The position numbers and the translations under genes were made by a program. This document shows, piece after piece, positions 8,870 through 18,136 of a DNA stretch of 64,000 bases. Under the pieces are notes generated by a model. That model was not told the DNA's origin, searched no databases, and was given only the letters and a program-made list of their open reading frames with translations. The DNA comes from Nodosilinea sp. E11. GTDB lineage: Bacteria > Cyanobacteriota > Cyanobacteriia > Phormidesmidales > Phormidesmidaceae. Numbering within the stretch: position 1 is the first letter of the stretch; each line of letters begins with the position of its first letter. The stretch covers positions 4,892,001 through 4,956,000 of the forward strand of contig NZ_CP136520.1 in assembly GCF_032813545.1 (NCBI RefSeq), in the 5' to 3' direction.

Positions 8870-10179
8870 GGCTGGGCGGGCGGTGAGTAGGGGGATGCCC
8901 CGCCGGGCGATGCTAGGGGCGATCGCGTGGCTACCTCTATCGCAGGTTGGGGTCGCTGTTGTTCAAAGAGGTCAGCTAGCTGAGCATTTAACCGGTGGAT
9001 GTTGTACTCACGCTCAACTTTTTGGCGTCCGGCAGTGCCCATGGCCAGCCAAAGTTCAGGCTGCTGCACCAGTTGCTTGAGTTTCTCGGTGAGGCTATCG
9101 ACGTCTTGCTCCGGCACAAGGTAGCCGCACTGGCCGTCTTCCACCAGTTCTGGAATACCGCTGTGGTAAGTGCTCACTACCGGTAAACCCATGGCCATGG
9201 CCTCCATTAAGGCGACGGGGATGCCCTCCTGGTTGCCGTCGCTGGCGGTAATGCTGGGAGCCAACAAGATGTGTGACTGGTTTAGGGCATCGAGCACTTC
9301 GGCATGGTTTTTGGGGCCAAGCAGGTGAATGGCGTGGCCAACGTTAAGCTGCTCGATGAGCGCGGCTAGCGGTGCCTTAAGATCGCCATCGCCAATGATG
9401 GAATAGTTCACGGCAAACCCAGCCTCAACCAGAGCGGCTACGGCTCGAATGCCGTACTCTATACCTTTCTTTTCGGCGAGCCGCGATACTGAGATGAGTT
9501 GAGTGGGCTGCCCAGAATCGGGCGATCGGGGTCGAAAGACAAATTTGTCAGGGTCAATGCCCATGCGGTGGATCGTGATTTTGTCAGGGTCGCAGCCCAA
9601 CTCAATCAGGCGGTTTTGCCAGTGTTGGCTGATCGGCAAACAGCGATCGCCCGCCTCAAACAGGGGCTTGTAAAGGTCATCACCGAGCATTTTGAGATTT
9701 TGGCTCATGTCTACCCCATGAAAGGTAGTAACCAGTTGGCCAGAGATGGCGCCCACATCTCGCAGCACCATGCCCTTGAGACCCAGCAGACCGAAGTGGC
9801 AGTGGATGATGTCGTAGTGGGGGCGATCGCCTAAAAAGGGCACCACCCCATAGAGCAGCCTGAGAGATTTGGCGGCTTTGCCGTAGCGCCAAATATTAAT
9901 TGATCTCAAAATCAGTGCGGGATCTTTAAAGAAGTAACGACAAAAGATAATGACGCCGCCCAGTAGTCGTTTGAGTTGATCTTGAGGTACTTGTGGCTGG
10001 TAGTGAGCCCGATCTAGTAATTGATACTGCTCCACATCAGGATGCAGTTTATGACTGTCATTTTCAATTTCAGCATATACATCTACCTCATGACCTTGGT
10101 CAATTAATCCCGTGATTTGATTCAACACAAATGTCTGCGAGAGAGATGGAAAGATTTCAACAATAAATGCAATTTTCAT
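8866..10179 (-). CDS. Glycosyltransferase family 4, WcaL/ExoL-like
   Basis: 437 residues. The opening MKIAFIVEIFPSLSQTFVLN with FP-SQTF matches the WcaL/AmsK/ExoL-type GT4 group of colanic-acid and succinoglycan pathways (recalled similarity, not computed). The middle has HCHFGLLGLKGMVLRD and TFHGVDMS; the donor domain has LISVSRLAEKKGIEYGIRAV, YSIIGDGDLKAPL, and GIPVALMEAMAMGLPVVST followed by SGIPELV. The C-terminal 30 residues are proline- and serine-rich and probably disordered. It is followed by another GT4 gene with a 4-bp overlap and preceded by a GT2 gene 24 bp away. Confidence 0.92.
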   Translation of the reverse strand: MKIAFIVEIFPSLSQTFVLNQITGLIDQGHEVDVYAEIENDSHKLHPDVEQYQLLDRAHYQPQVPQDQLKRLLGGVIIFCRYFFKDPALILRSINIWRYGKAAKSLRLLYGVVPFLGDRPHYDIIHCHFGLLGLKGMVLRDVGAISGQLVTTFHGVDMSQNLKMLGDDLYKPLFEAGDRCLPISQHWQNRLIELGCDPDKITIHRMGIDPDKFVFRPRSPDSGQPTQLISVSRLAEKKGIEYGIRAVAALVEAGFAVNYSIIGDGDLKAPLAALIEQLNVGHAIHLLGPKNHAEVLDALNQSHILLAPSITASDGNQEGIPVALMEAMAMGLPVVSTYHSGIPELVEDGQCGYLVPEQDVDSLTEKLKQLVQQPELWLAMGTAGRQKVEREYNIHRLNAQLADLFEQQRPQPAIEVATRSPLASPGGASPYSPPAQP

Positions 10180-10203
10180 GACGTTATAAGTCGCTATGGT
10201 AAC

Positions 10204-11373
10204 CTAAATATTTCCATTGCTTTTAGCTATCTTGTGTTGATCGCTTTTCTGTATGAAGGTTCGAAATTTGTTGATTTTGCCCTTGATAAAGGTAATTTCG
10301 CCTAGCTTGTAATATGTAAAATACAAAAATAGCTTTGCCGTTAAAGGAACAGTGCGTGATGGGTTTTTAGATAAGTATTTTCTTGTAAATTTTGGTGGCA
10401 GACTATTCCAATTTTTGCTTGAGCAGTAATGCATTAGATTCGGAATTTCACTTTCAATATTTTCGAAAAAGGCTCCAAAATTAGTGGGCTCCTCGCCTTT
10501 AGAATGGCTGGAATAAAATTCACTGACCAGCATAAGATAGTTGTTCAAGGCTCTACTCATCCGTGCTTGATCTAGAGCTTTGAACTGGTCTGACTGGAGC
10601 GGCGAATGTCGACGTAGGAGCGCTCTTAAGTCAGCTTTCTCTTGTTCATCTAGTGGTGATTGCTGCAAATAGTGGTTGAACTGTTGATAGGTCACTTTGG
10701 CAGCAAAATCATCCTGCAAATTTCCTTTTGAGAATGAGATTGATTTTGGGTTTTGCCTCATTTTTACCAAGACTATGGGCAACATCTCTACCTTTAAAGC
10801 TCTAGATGTACGGGCAAAAAACTCATAATCTAATGCATATCTAAATTCAGGATTATAATTTCCTACAAACGATTCAACTTGTTCTCGCCGCCAGAAAGCA
10901 GTAGGGTGACGTAATGGACTACTAAAAATATGCTTCCAAGCTAATAGAACTGGATCTAACGGAGGAGAATAATACCCAATATGACTGCCTGTGGTGTCAA
11001 TGTATTCAACAGAGGTTGTAAGTAAATCTACTGAAGGATTTTCTTCCATATACCTTATCTGCTCTTGAAGGCGATTGGGTAGGGAGATATCATCTGAATC
11101 AAAGCGGGCAATGTATTCTCCAGTTGCTAGAGAAAGACCTTTGTTGGAAGATTTAGCGGTGCCGAGATTCTCCTCATTCTTGATCAGTGAAATCCGTTGA
11201 TTGCAATCTGCATATTGTGTCAAGATATCCCACGTATTATCGGTTGAGCCATCATCCACAATAATGAACTCTATGTCTGATACGGTTTGATTTAATATGC
11301 TTTCAACAGCTTCAGCTAGATAGCTTGAGCTGTTATAGGTTGTCATGACTACGCTAACTTTTGGGCCAATCAT
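10204..11373 (-). CDS. Glycosyltransferase family 2 (GT-A fold)
   Basis: 389 residues. The first 110 residues are a textbook GT2 domain: VSVVMTTYNSSSYLAEAVES, then DIEFIIVDDGSTDNTW, then GEYIARFDSDDISLPNRLQE, with two acidic motifs. LRHPTAFWRREQV lies in the acceptor region. The C-terminal 150 residues, rich in charged and aromatic residues (HYLQQSPLDEQEKADLRALL onward), are not recognised. A 253-bp spacer separates it from the ABC exporter gene upstream, so an internal promoter is possible. Codon use is AT-rich compared with genes in the right half of the window. Confidence 0.9.
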   Translation of the reverse strand: MIGPKVSVVMTTYNSSSYLAEAVESILNQTVSDIEFIIVDDGSTDNTWDILTQYADCNQRISLIKNEENLGTAKSSNKGLSLATGEYIARFDSDDISLPNRLQEQIRYMEENPSVDLLTTSVEYIDTTGSHIGYYSPPLDPVLLAWKHIFSSPLRHPTAFWRREQVESFVGNYNPEFRYALDYEFFARTSRALKVEMLPIVLVKMRQNPKSISFSKGNLQDDFAAKVTYQQFNHYLQQSPLDEQEKADLRALLRRHSPLQSDQFKALDQARMSRALNNYLMLVSEFYSSHSKGEEPTNFGAFFENIESEIPNLMHYCSSKNWNSLPPKFTRKYLSKNPSRTVPLTAKLFLYFTYYKLGEITFIKGKINKFRTFIQKSDQHKIAKSNGNI

Positions 11374-11626
11374 AAAAATTTTAGAAAGCTAAAAGGGAAG
11401 CTGCTCAAGTGACCTATGGGTATTTCGCTATTCTTGAATTGCTGCCATTGCTACTTTTTTGGGGCTTGCTCAGCACAATGCAATCAGCTATTGGCCTTTT
11501 TGAATTGATTTAGGCTGAAAAGAATCCAGGGATTTTAAACTAACAGCCTAAGCCAATCATTATCGTTTTAGGATGAAATTGAAGGTTGTCAGGCCAATGT
11601 ACGGCAAAGGTGGGGCAGATTCAAAC

Positions 11627-13456
11627 CTAAGCTTTTTGTATTTGGTGAAAATCCCATAGTTTACCTCGCTTTTCAAGTAGGTTATTGTAAGTTCCTTGTT
11701 CTAGAACTTGGCCTTTCTCCATCACGACAACTTTATGCGCCTTTGAAATGGTGGAAAGTCGATGAGCGATCGCAATTACTGTACGCCCCACTGATAGCTT
11801 TTCCAGCGATTCCTGGATCAGTTTTTCAGAGACTGAATCTAGAGCACTAGTCGCCTCGTCTAAAATTAGAATTTCTGGGTCTCTCAGTAGGGCTCTGGCG
11901 ATCGCAATTCTCTGCCTCTGACCGCCAGAAAGCCTGACTCCGCGATCGCCCAAAATGGTATTAAATCCTTCTGGCATAGCTAAAATAAATTCTTCAGCAT
12001 TGGCTAACTTAACAGCCTGCATTATTTCTTCTTCAGTTGCATTTTCTGAACCATAGGCAACATTGTCACGTACAGATGCATTAAAGATGAAGGTTTCTTG
12101 GCTAACGATAGCCATTCGCCTCCTGACAGAGTTAATATCAAATACTTTCAAATCAGTACCGTCTAGAATGATCTGACCTTCGGTTGGATCGTAAAAGCGT
12201 GCGATAACGTCGGCTAATGTGCTTTTTCCTGCGCCCGAAGAGCCAACTAAAGCCACTGTCTGACCTTTCTCAATGGTCAGAGTTATATCTCTTAGAACCG
12301 GAGTATTTGAGTCATAGCCAAAACTTACTGCAATTAATTCAATTGTTTTTTGTAGGCCAGGAAATGATTTGTAGCCATTTTTTATAAAAGGCTTGTTGTC
12401 TGACCGGAGTAGATTTTGAATATTTTGAATGGAACCTTGAATAGAGCTTAGATTAGCTGCCACCCCATTCAGTTCCTGAATCGCGGGTACCATTCGAAAC
12501 AAAATAAATAAGAATGTTAGTAGAGATGCCACCTCTAAAAATCCGTTTGAGACAAAAATAGCCATACCTGCAATGATCATACCAATGAGAATGGTAGAGC
12601 CAAGGGCCTCTGCTAGGGGTCTGACAACATTGGTTCGTTTGACTACTTCTACAGAAGCCTCAGCATAGGTGTCACAGGCTTGGTAAAACCGTTGCCGCTC
12701 AAAGTCTTGTGTGGCAAAAGCTTGAACAGTACGGATACCACTAATGAATTCGCTGATCGCAGATGTCAGATGACTTCTGGCCTTTGAAACTGGAAAGCTA
12801 GCTTCCCGAATGCGTTTATTTAGTGTAGATAAGCCAGTAGCTGTGAGACTAAATAGCAGCAGCGCTGTTAAAGTAAGCGGCCAAGAAATCCAGAGCGCAA
12901 CTATTGCATAGACAATTACAACTGATCCCTTAGACAGAACAAAACCAATTTGAACAATTGCAATTTGTAGCTGGTTAACTTCAGACGTTAGGGTGTTGAT
13001 CAAATCACCCCCCTTGACATGGCTAAAGAAGCTGAGGCTGACAGCCTGTAGCTGCTCAAATATTTTTTTGTATAGTCGGGTAGTTAAACTAACTTCTGCC
13101 TTGCGAATATACACTCCAGACAAATAGTTGAATATTGCCCGTATCCAAGTAGATATTAAAATCAGGGCGGAAATTCGATAGAGTTGATTTAACTCAGAAT
13201 TTTGAATGCCTAAAATGTGAGTGTCAAACCAGCTAAAACCGGTTTGGAAAGGTTGCCCGCCTGAGCTAACTAGGTTTTGTAAAAACCCTAACAAAAACCC
13301 AATTCCTAAACCTTCGAATAGAGCAGCAATTAGCGGAAACAAAATTGCTAAGGTTAGAATTTTTGGGAAATGTTTGAGCTCCTGCAGAATTAGGGAATTA
13401 CTTTTCCAAAGGCTAGTAGATTTAACTAAACTCCGCGACCAGCTTTTTAAGACCAA
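11627..13456 (-). CDS. ABC exporter, fused permease-ATPase (MsbA/PglK-like)
   Basis: 609 residues with the half-transporter layout: six membrane helices in about residues 30-340, then a nucleotide-binding domain from about 370. The ATPase has Walker A GSSGAGKST, a Q-loop (VSQETFIFNASV), the signature LSGGQRQRIAIARAL, Walker B ILILDEATSALD and the H-loop IAIAHRLST, so it should be active as a homodimer. In a polysaccharide locus without a visible Wzx flippase, such a protein may flip lipid-linked oligosaccharide, as PglK does in Campylobacter; that role is inference. It could instead export a lipid or peptide. Spacers of 166 and 253 bp flank it. Confidence 0.9.
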   Translation of the reverse strand: MVLKSWSRSLVKSTSLWKSNSLILQELKHFPKILTLAILFPLIAALFEGLGIGFLLGFLQNLVSSGGQPFQTGFSWFDTHILGIQNSELNQLYRISALILISTWIRAIFNYLSGVYIRKAEVSLTTRLYKKIFEQLQAVSLSFFSHVKGGDLINTLTSEVNQLQIAIVQIGFVLSKGSVVIVYAIVALWISWPLTLTALLLFSLTATGLSTLNKRIREASFPVSKARSHLTSAISEFISGIRTVQAFATQDFERQRFYQACDTYAEASVEVVKRTNVVRPLAEALGSTILIGMIIAGMAIFVSNGFLEVASLLTFLFILFRMVPAIQELNGVAANLSSIQGSIQNIQNLLRSDNKPFIKNGYKSFPGLQKTIELIAVSFGYDSNTPVLRDITLTIEKGQTVALVGSSGAGKSTLADVIARFYDPTEGQIILDGTDLKVFDINSVRRRMAIVSQETFIFNASVRDNVAYGSENATEEEIMQAVKLANAEEFILAMPEGFNTILGDRGVRLSGGQRQRIAIARALLRDPEILILDEATSALDSVSEKLIQESLEKLSVGRTVIAIAHRLSTISKAHKVVVMEKGQVLEQGTYNNLLEKRGKLWDFHQIQKA

Positions 13457-13622
13457 AATGTTCCTCCATCTTTTTCTAGGCTATGAGGTCTGAGACCGAA
13501 AATGAATTCGTTCTACAACTGATTCCATGGAAAATCAGGTCCATCCATCCTGTCTTGTAGAACGGGCCTTAAATGCTCCAAGCTATCTTTAGGTAAAACT
13601 GTTGCGAGTAAGCGCTGTTGCT

Positions 13623-14558
13623 TTAGTCCAATACCTGTAGCGTAGCTACCGTTAGCTTCTTCAAATCTTTCCACAAGGACCAGTGCCGCAGCTCATGTAG
13701 GTCCTTTCGCGCCACAATGTGTGGATGGGTTGCCGGAAAATGAGCGAACTGCCGCAGACTACCGGTAATGCCAGGTAGAGTATGCAGCCGAGCCCTGAGC
13801 TCACTGGGCAAAGTCAACGTTTCATAAATAGCAAAGGTATGGGGGCCAACCAGACTAATGTCACCGCGCAGCACATTCAACAGCAGAGGTAGCTTATCAA
13901 GATGGCTACGCTTGAGCCATGAACCCAGGGCGGTCATCGTCAAGTTAGTCGGTAGGATGCCCATATCTTGGACAGCTTGGCGATCGCTGCTGACCGTAGT
14001 GCGAAACTTGAGCATCTGAAACATCCGTCCCCGCTTGCCGACACGCCATTCACCTTGCAGTATTGGCCCCTTGTCTTGAGCTTTAATTAGCCCAGCCAGC
14101 ACTAGCATCAACGGGCTAAGTATAACTAAGAGCAGTAGGGCAATAGCGAGATCACACCCTCGCTTAATGGCCCAGGCTCGGGGCTTTTGATTGGCCGGTC
14201 GGTAGGGGTTAGCTGGAATTCTTAAAAACAATGGCTTTTGAGCGACTTGGCAAGCCTGAGCCCAAAGGCCAATTGCTTCTACACCTAAAGATGGGTCTAT
14301 GCAAACGGCCTTGGCTCGCGACTTAGTTAAACATGCTAAAAACCAACCTCGGTCAGCTAAAGCAGGTAAGGGCACATCTTGGCCGCGTATCATCGAACTT
14401 ACCCATAGCATGTTTTGCCGCCACCGCAGCGAACATTCTGTTTTGTCTTTAACCGAGTTGTCAACAGTGTTAGGTACCTTAGGTAGCACCGGAGCATCTG
14501 AGCTAGAGGAGGAGTGTACATCAAGCATTGTCAATATCTCCGAAAATGAGGCAAACAC
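13623..14558 (-). CDS. Sugar transferase, HepC-like, with altered catalytic dyad
   Basis: 311 residues. The C-terminal 190 residues match the bacterial sugar transferase fold that moves a sugar phosphate to a polyprenyl phosphate: RGCDLAIALLLLVILSPLML (membrane hairpin), GPILQGEWRVGKRGRMFQML, KFRTT, then LLLNVLRGDISLVGP. The usual Asp-Glu catalytic dyad (LDE-P) reads LDKLP here, and the following GPRP reads GPHT, so two active-site positions are changed. The arrangement resembles cyanobacterial HepC proteins of heterocyst envelope polysaccharide loci, a recalled likeness. The N-terminal 120 residues are unrecognised. The first ATG is used; another lies 10 codons in. It lies 23 bp after the Wzc-like gene. 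Confidence 0.8.
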   Translation of the reverse strand: MFASFSEILTMLDVHSSSSSDAPVLPKVPNTVDNSVKDKTECSLRWRQNMLWVSSMIRGQDVPLPALADRGWFLACLTKSRAKAVCIDPSLGVEAIGLWAQACQVAQKPLFLRIPANPYRPANQKPRAWAIKRGCDLAIALLLLVILSPLMLVLAGLIKAQDKGPILQGEWRVGKRGRMFQMLKFRTTVSSDRQAVQDMGILPTNLTMTALGSWLKRSHLDKLPLLLNVLRGDISLVGPHTFAIYETLTLPSELRARLHTLPGITGSLRQFAHFPATHPHIVARKDLHELRHWSLWKDLKKLTVATLQVLD

Positions 14559-14581
14559 GCAGGAACAAAATGAGTGACGTA

Positions 14582-16786
14582 TCAGGCTTCGAGCGTTATG
14601 GCCCCGTAGGCCTGGTTGGAATAGCGAGTTGTAGATGCCCCTTTGGCCCCATTGGCAATGATCCCCAATACGTTGATGGGGGCTAGCAAATCTAATACCT
14701 CAGTCAGCTCGGGCTGAGTGATCCGATCGAGCCGAGTAACCAAGACTGTGCTGTCGCAAACGGCCCCCACCTTGAGAGAATCGGCCATGCCCAGCACGGG
14801 TGGGGTATCAACCAAGACTACGTCGTAACGAGTCTTGCACTGGGCAATCAACGAGCTAAACCGGGGCGAACTGAGTAATGCGATCGGGTCGGTGGGGGCC
14901 GGCCCCGCGGGGAGCACATCGACATGAGCCATGCCAAAATCTAGGCGGTGAGGCTGCCCTTTTTTTTGCCGACCCGCTAACAGGGTAGCCAGACCCGTTT
15001 CCATCGTGAGACCTAGCTCGGCCTGAATGCCGGACCGGCGAAGGTCAGCGTCAATGACGAGGACTCGCTGATTCATGCGGGCCAGACTAAATGCCAAACC
15101 TAAGGTGAGGGTAGTTTTACCTTCTCCCGCTAGCCCAGAGGTAACGGCAACCGCTTTCGGCACCTGTGCTCCGGGAAGGATCTGGAGGTTGTTGGCAATT
15201 AAATCGAGCGAGTCACGAAATTGAGGCCCCATCACGGTTTGCATGAGGGCTGAATCCGCTAGTTCAGGATGCATGATCACTCCGCCGTCTTCGCGCCGCA
15301 AGGTAGGCATCACTCTGCCTCGACGGATAGTTTGCAGGGGCAAAATGCCGAGTAGTGGTAAAGGCACCTGCTTTCTGAGTTCTTCTGAGGTGCGTACTCG
15401 CTTGTCCATACTGTCTATGGCAAAGGCCAAAGCACCCCCCGCGAAAAGTCCCAGGACTAGGCCTAACGCAATGGGCCTGACCGGGTCGGGGCCAATGCGC
15501 TTGCCTGCTCGGGGCGGCTCGATAATTTGCCAGAGAAACCCACCTCGGGCCAGTTCTGAGCTGAGTTGCTCGCGCTGGGTAAGCAACTGCTCAAAGGTAG
15601 TGCGGTTAATTTCTACAGAGGGTTGTAGCCGGTCATATTGGGCGATTAACCCCGGAAACCGGTCAATCTCTTGGCGTAGCAAATTTTCTGTCTCAGCGAG
15701 GGCGTTGAGGCGAGCCGTTAGCTCCTGGAGGGAGATATCGGCTTCAATCAGTTCGCTGACTAAGCTGAGATCGACCTGGCCAAGCTGTAGATAAGACTGC
15801 ATCGTGGCATCAAGGTTGGCACCAGGCTGTCGCACTACGGTGCTAATTTCTTGGCGCAGTTGAGCCAGCTGGTTCTCACGTTGGCTAGCCAGCACCTGTA
15901 CGGTAGGGTCTTGGTCGGTAAACAAAATTTGGCGGTCAGCCAAGGCTAATGAGGTTTCTTGCAGGGTGTTGAGCAAGGTTTGAATTCGGCCCGATTGACT
16001 CAGCCGTGAGGCGACTAAGGCTGCTTGGGGCGATAGAGCAAGGCGACTTTCAAGGGTTGCATATTTTCGCTCCATTTGATTCAGGTCTGCCGCTAACTTG
16101 CGTTGTTCGTCTAAGACCCGCCCTAAAGACTCTACAGCAGCCTGCCCCTGGAGATAGGGATCTAGAATATTTTGGCTTTGCCGAAATTGCTCTAGATCAG
16201 CCTGAGACTGCGCCAAATTAGCTTGAGTATTGGCTAGTTGGTTATTGATGTGCTCTAGCCCTCGGGTTAAACGGTTTGCCTGTTGCTCTTGGTTGTATTG
16301 CAGATACACTGACTCCAAGGCAGCTAAGACTCGCTGAGTCCTGAGCGGATCTTCATCGGTGTAAGTTGCTTGAAAAATACGGGTACTATCGTCTCCTTCT
16401 TCTACTTGAAATAGAAAAAATTGATTTTCGACTTGCTCTGATGTGAGGTCGGGATACTCTTCTTGCAATAATGCAACTGCATCGTCAATAAACTGACTAC
16501 TTCGCATGAGGTTAAGCTGAGTAGCATAGTCAATTTGGTTAGCACGTCCGTCGGCAACACCAGCAAAATCTTGCAGCTTTAGGTCTTGATCGAAGTTGGG
16601 TTCAACAATCAGCTGCATGGTACTGCGGTAGATCGGTCTCTCTTGTAATGACACATAGACCGCCCCTGCCATGGCGATCGCTAGAGTCCCAGCAATCCAA
16701 GGCCAACGTCGCAACAGGGTTGCAAACAGCTGGCCGTAGCCAAACTCTGTGTCTTGATGGGGAGGTGTAGCGGAGGTAGAGACCAT
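14582..16786 (-). CDS. Polysaccharide co-polymerase with tyrosine-kinase domain (Wzc/GumC-CpsD fusion)
   Basis: 734 residues. An N-terminal Wzz segment has a first membrane helix (RRWPWIAGTLAIAMAGAVYV, about 28-47). A long periplasmic coiled-coil region (about 150-420) and a second helix (PIALGLVLGLFAGGALAFAI) follow. The cytoplasmic BY-kinase has Walker A GLAGEGKTTL, Walker A' VLVIDADLRRSG and Walker B YDVVLVDTPPVLG. Such proteins control chain length and work with an outer-membrane Wza-type exporter, encoded divergently here. The tail lacks the usual tyrosine cluster and keeps only two tyrosines near the end (RYSNQAYG), so autophosphorylation may be reduced. It is 57 bp downstream of the first gene of the run. 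Confidence 0.93.
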   Translation of the reverse strand: MVSTSATPPHQDTEFGYGQLFATLLRRWPWIAGTLAIAMAGAVYVSLQERPIYRSTMQLIVEPNFDQDLKLQDFAGVADGRANQIDYATQLNLMRSSQFIDDAVALLQEEYPDLTSEQVENQFFLFQVEEGDDSTRIFQATYTDEDPLRTQRVLAALESVYLQYNQEQQANRLTRGLEHINNQLANTQANLAQSQADLEQFRQSQNILDPYLQGQAAVESLGRVLDEQRKLAADLNQMERKYATLESRLALSPQAALVASRLSQSGRIQTLLNTLQETSLALADRQILFTDQDPTVQVLASQRENQLAQLRQEISTVVRQPGANLDATMQSYLQLGQVDLSLVSELIEADISLQELTARLNALAETENLLRQEIDRFPGLIAQYDRLQPSVEINRTTFEQLLTQREQLSSELARGGFLWQIIEPPRAGKRIGPDPVRPIALGLVLGLFAGGALAFAIDSMDKRVRTSEELRKQVPLPLLGILPLQTIRRGRVMPTLRREDGGVIMHPELADSALMQTVMGPQFRDSLDLIANNLQILPGAQVPKAVAVTSGLAGEGKTTLTLGLAFSLARMNQRVLVIDADLRRSGIQAELGLTMETGLATLLAGRQKKGQPHRLDFGMAHVDVLPAGPAPTDPIALLSSPRFSSLIAQCKTRYDVVLVDTPPVLGMADSLKVGAVCDSTVLVTRLDRITQPELTEVLDLLAPINVLGIIANGAKGASTTRYSNQAYGAITLEA

Positions 16787-16843
16787 AATTAACCCTGAAA
16801 ATCAACCCTAAATACATAATCGACTCTGAATAAGTGATTGGCT

Positions 16844-17971
16844 CTATGCCAAACTCGGGGTATTCAGGCCAAGCTGATCAGCAGTAGATGAATCTAGCGT
16901 TTGGATCAGAAACTGATCTAACTTTTGGAAAAATGCGGACTCAGTAAAATTAGATAGAGCATGTTTGCGGATTTGGTGGTAGTCCCAGTCACATTGAGAC
17001 GCTTCGATGAGTGCAGCATGGAGAGCTTCAGGGGACTGCCGATTGAAAAATACTCCAGTGACTCCCGGCACCTGGGTATCCAGCACCCCCCCAGCACCAA
17101 ACGAAACAACGGGTGTACCGCTAAAGTTGGCTTCAATGGGCACCAAACCATAGTCTTCAAGGGCAGCGACAATGACCATACGGGCTTTAGCAAATAGGCG
17201 AGTCCGCTCTTCGTCACTGACGTGGCCAATGAAGGTAATGTTCTCCAAAGCAATTGACTCTAGTCGTTCTCGTTCGGGGCCGTCGCCCATAATCACTAGA
17301 GGCCAACCCAGCCAATTGAAGGCTTCGACAATGATGTCTACGCGTTTGTAGCTGAGTAACCGGCAAGAAACCAGATAAAAATCCTCTTTTTGGGCAGAAA
17401 ACTCAAACTGGCTGCCATCAATGGGGTAGTTGATGAACGAAGCGGGGCGATCGTAGATGCGCTGAATCCGCTCGGCTACGGTGCTGGAGTTGGCTACATA
17501 AATGTTGGGTTCGCTGGCATAGTGCAAATCGAGTTTGCGCATTTGGTGAAAGATTGGCTCCAGCAGCGGTGAGAGCATCTGATACTCTTTGTAGCCTCGC
17601 AAGTAGGTTTGGGTATCCCATAGAAAGCGAGTGATGTTGTGGCAAAAACAGATGTGCATGGCATCGTCGCGAGTGCGTACGGCCTTGGCGAAGCTAGTGG
17701 TGCTGCTAAACACCAGATCATATTCTTCTAGCTCAAGCAATCGAAACGCCGGAAAGTAAAGGGGCGCAAACAAACGAAAGTGACGAGAAGCACCAGGTAT
17801 TGACTGTAGTGCGGTGGTATTGACCACGCGATCGCGCAGATCAATTGTGCGTTCAGGATCGTAGAGCGACGTAAAAATGTCGGCATGGGGAAACCGTTTG
17901 CACAACAATTCAAACACTCGTTCGGCCCCACCTCGCTGGGTGAGATAGTCGTGGACCAGCGCAATTTTCAT
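16844..17971 (-). CDS. Glycosyltransferase family 4, WbaZ-like; first gene of the minus-strand run
   Basis: I place the start at the ATG at 17971 (MKIALVHDYLTQRGGAERVF), which has AGGAG ten bases upstream. A longer in-frame extension to 18061 lacks family resemblance. That gives 375 residues. The N-terminal motif with RGGAERV is the hallmark of the WbaZ/mannosyltransferase-like GT4 group. The donor half has YLVSCRLLSYKRVDIIVEAF, LVIMGDGPERERLE, and EDYGLVPIEANFSGTPVVSF in the EX7E position, with GGVLDTQ. It opens the long polysaccharide run, faces the Wza-like gene across the repeat-rich spacer, and precedes the Wzc-like gene by 57 bp. Confidence 0.9.
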   Translation of the reverse strand: MKIALVHDYLTQRGGAERVFELLCKRFPHADIFTSLYDPERTIDLRDRVVNTTALQSIPGASRHFRLFAPLYFPAFRLLELEEYDLVFSSTTSFAKAVRTRDDAMHICFCHNITRFLWDTQTYLRGYKEYQMLSPLLEPIFHQMRKLDLHYASEPNIYVANSSTVAERIQRIYDRPASFINYPIDGSQFEFSAQKEDFYLVSCRLLSYKRVDIIVEAFNWLGWPLVIMGDGPERERLESIALENITFIGHVSDEERTRLFAKARMVIVAALEDYGLVPIEANFSGTPVVSFGAGGVLDTQVPGVTGVFFNRQSPEALHAALIEASQCDWDYHQIRKHALSNFTESAFFQKLDQFLIQTLDSSTADQLGLNTPSLA

Positions 17972-18118
17972 TGCAGTATTTTCTCCTATGGAGGCTCGGG
18001 GGCTTGAAATACGTGCGGGTGGAGCGCCAGTTTGCCTGGACGGACAAGTTATCAACAGCAACTAAGGCAAATGTTACGGGCTAAATAGATAGATTCCGGA
18101 ACTTATAAAAATACAGTG

Positions 18119-18136
18119 TTCCGACAAGTATCGGAA
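18119..18136. promoter_or_regulatory. Inverted repeat, candidate operator
   Basis: TTCCGA-N6-TCGGAA, a perfect 6-bp dyad. It overlaps where a -35 element would lie for a minus-strand promoter whose -10 is TATAAG (18107-18102), although the best-matching spacing is short. A second palindrome, TTCCGGAA, lies at 18094-18101, on the other side of the -10. Confidence 0.4.

Noticed and set aside
15243..15794. A 183-codon frame antisense to the Wzc-like gene
   Set aside because: Serine/arginine-rich composition typical of antisense reading; no ribosome-binding site; lies wholly within a clear gene.
17972..18061. A 30-codon N-terminal extension of the first glycosyltransferase
   Set aside because: The internal ATG at 17971 has a good ribosome-binding site and begins exactly at the family's first strand.
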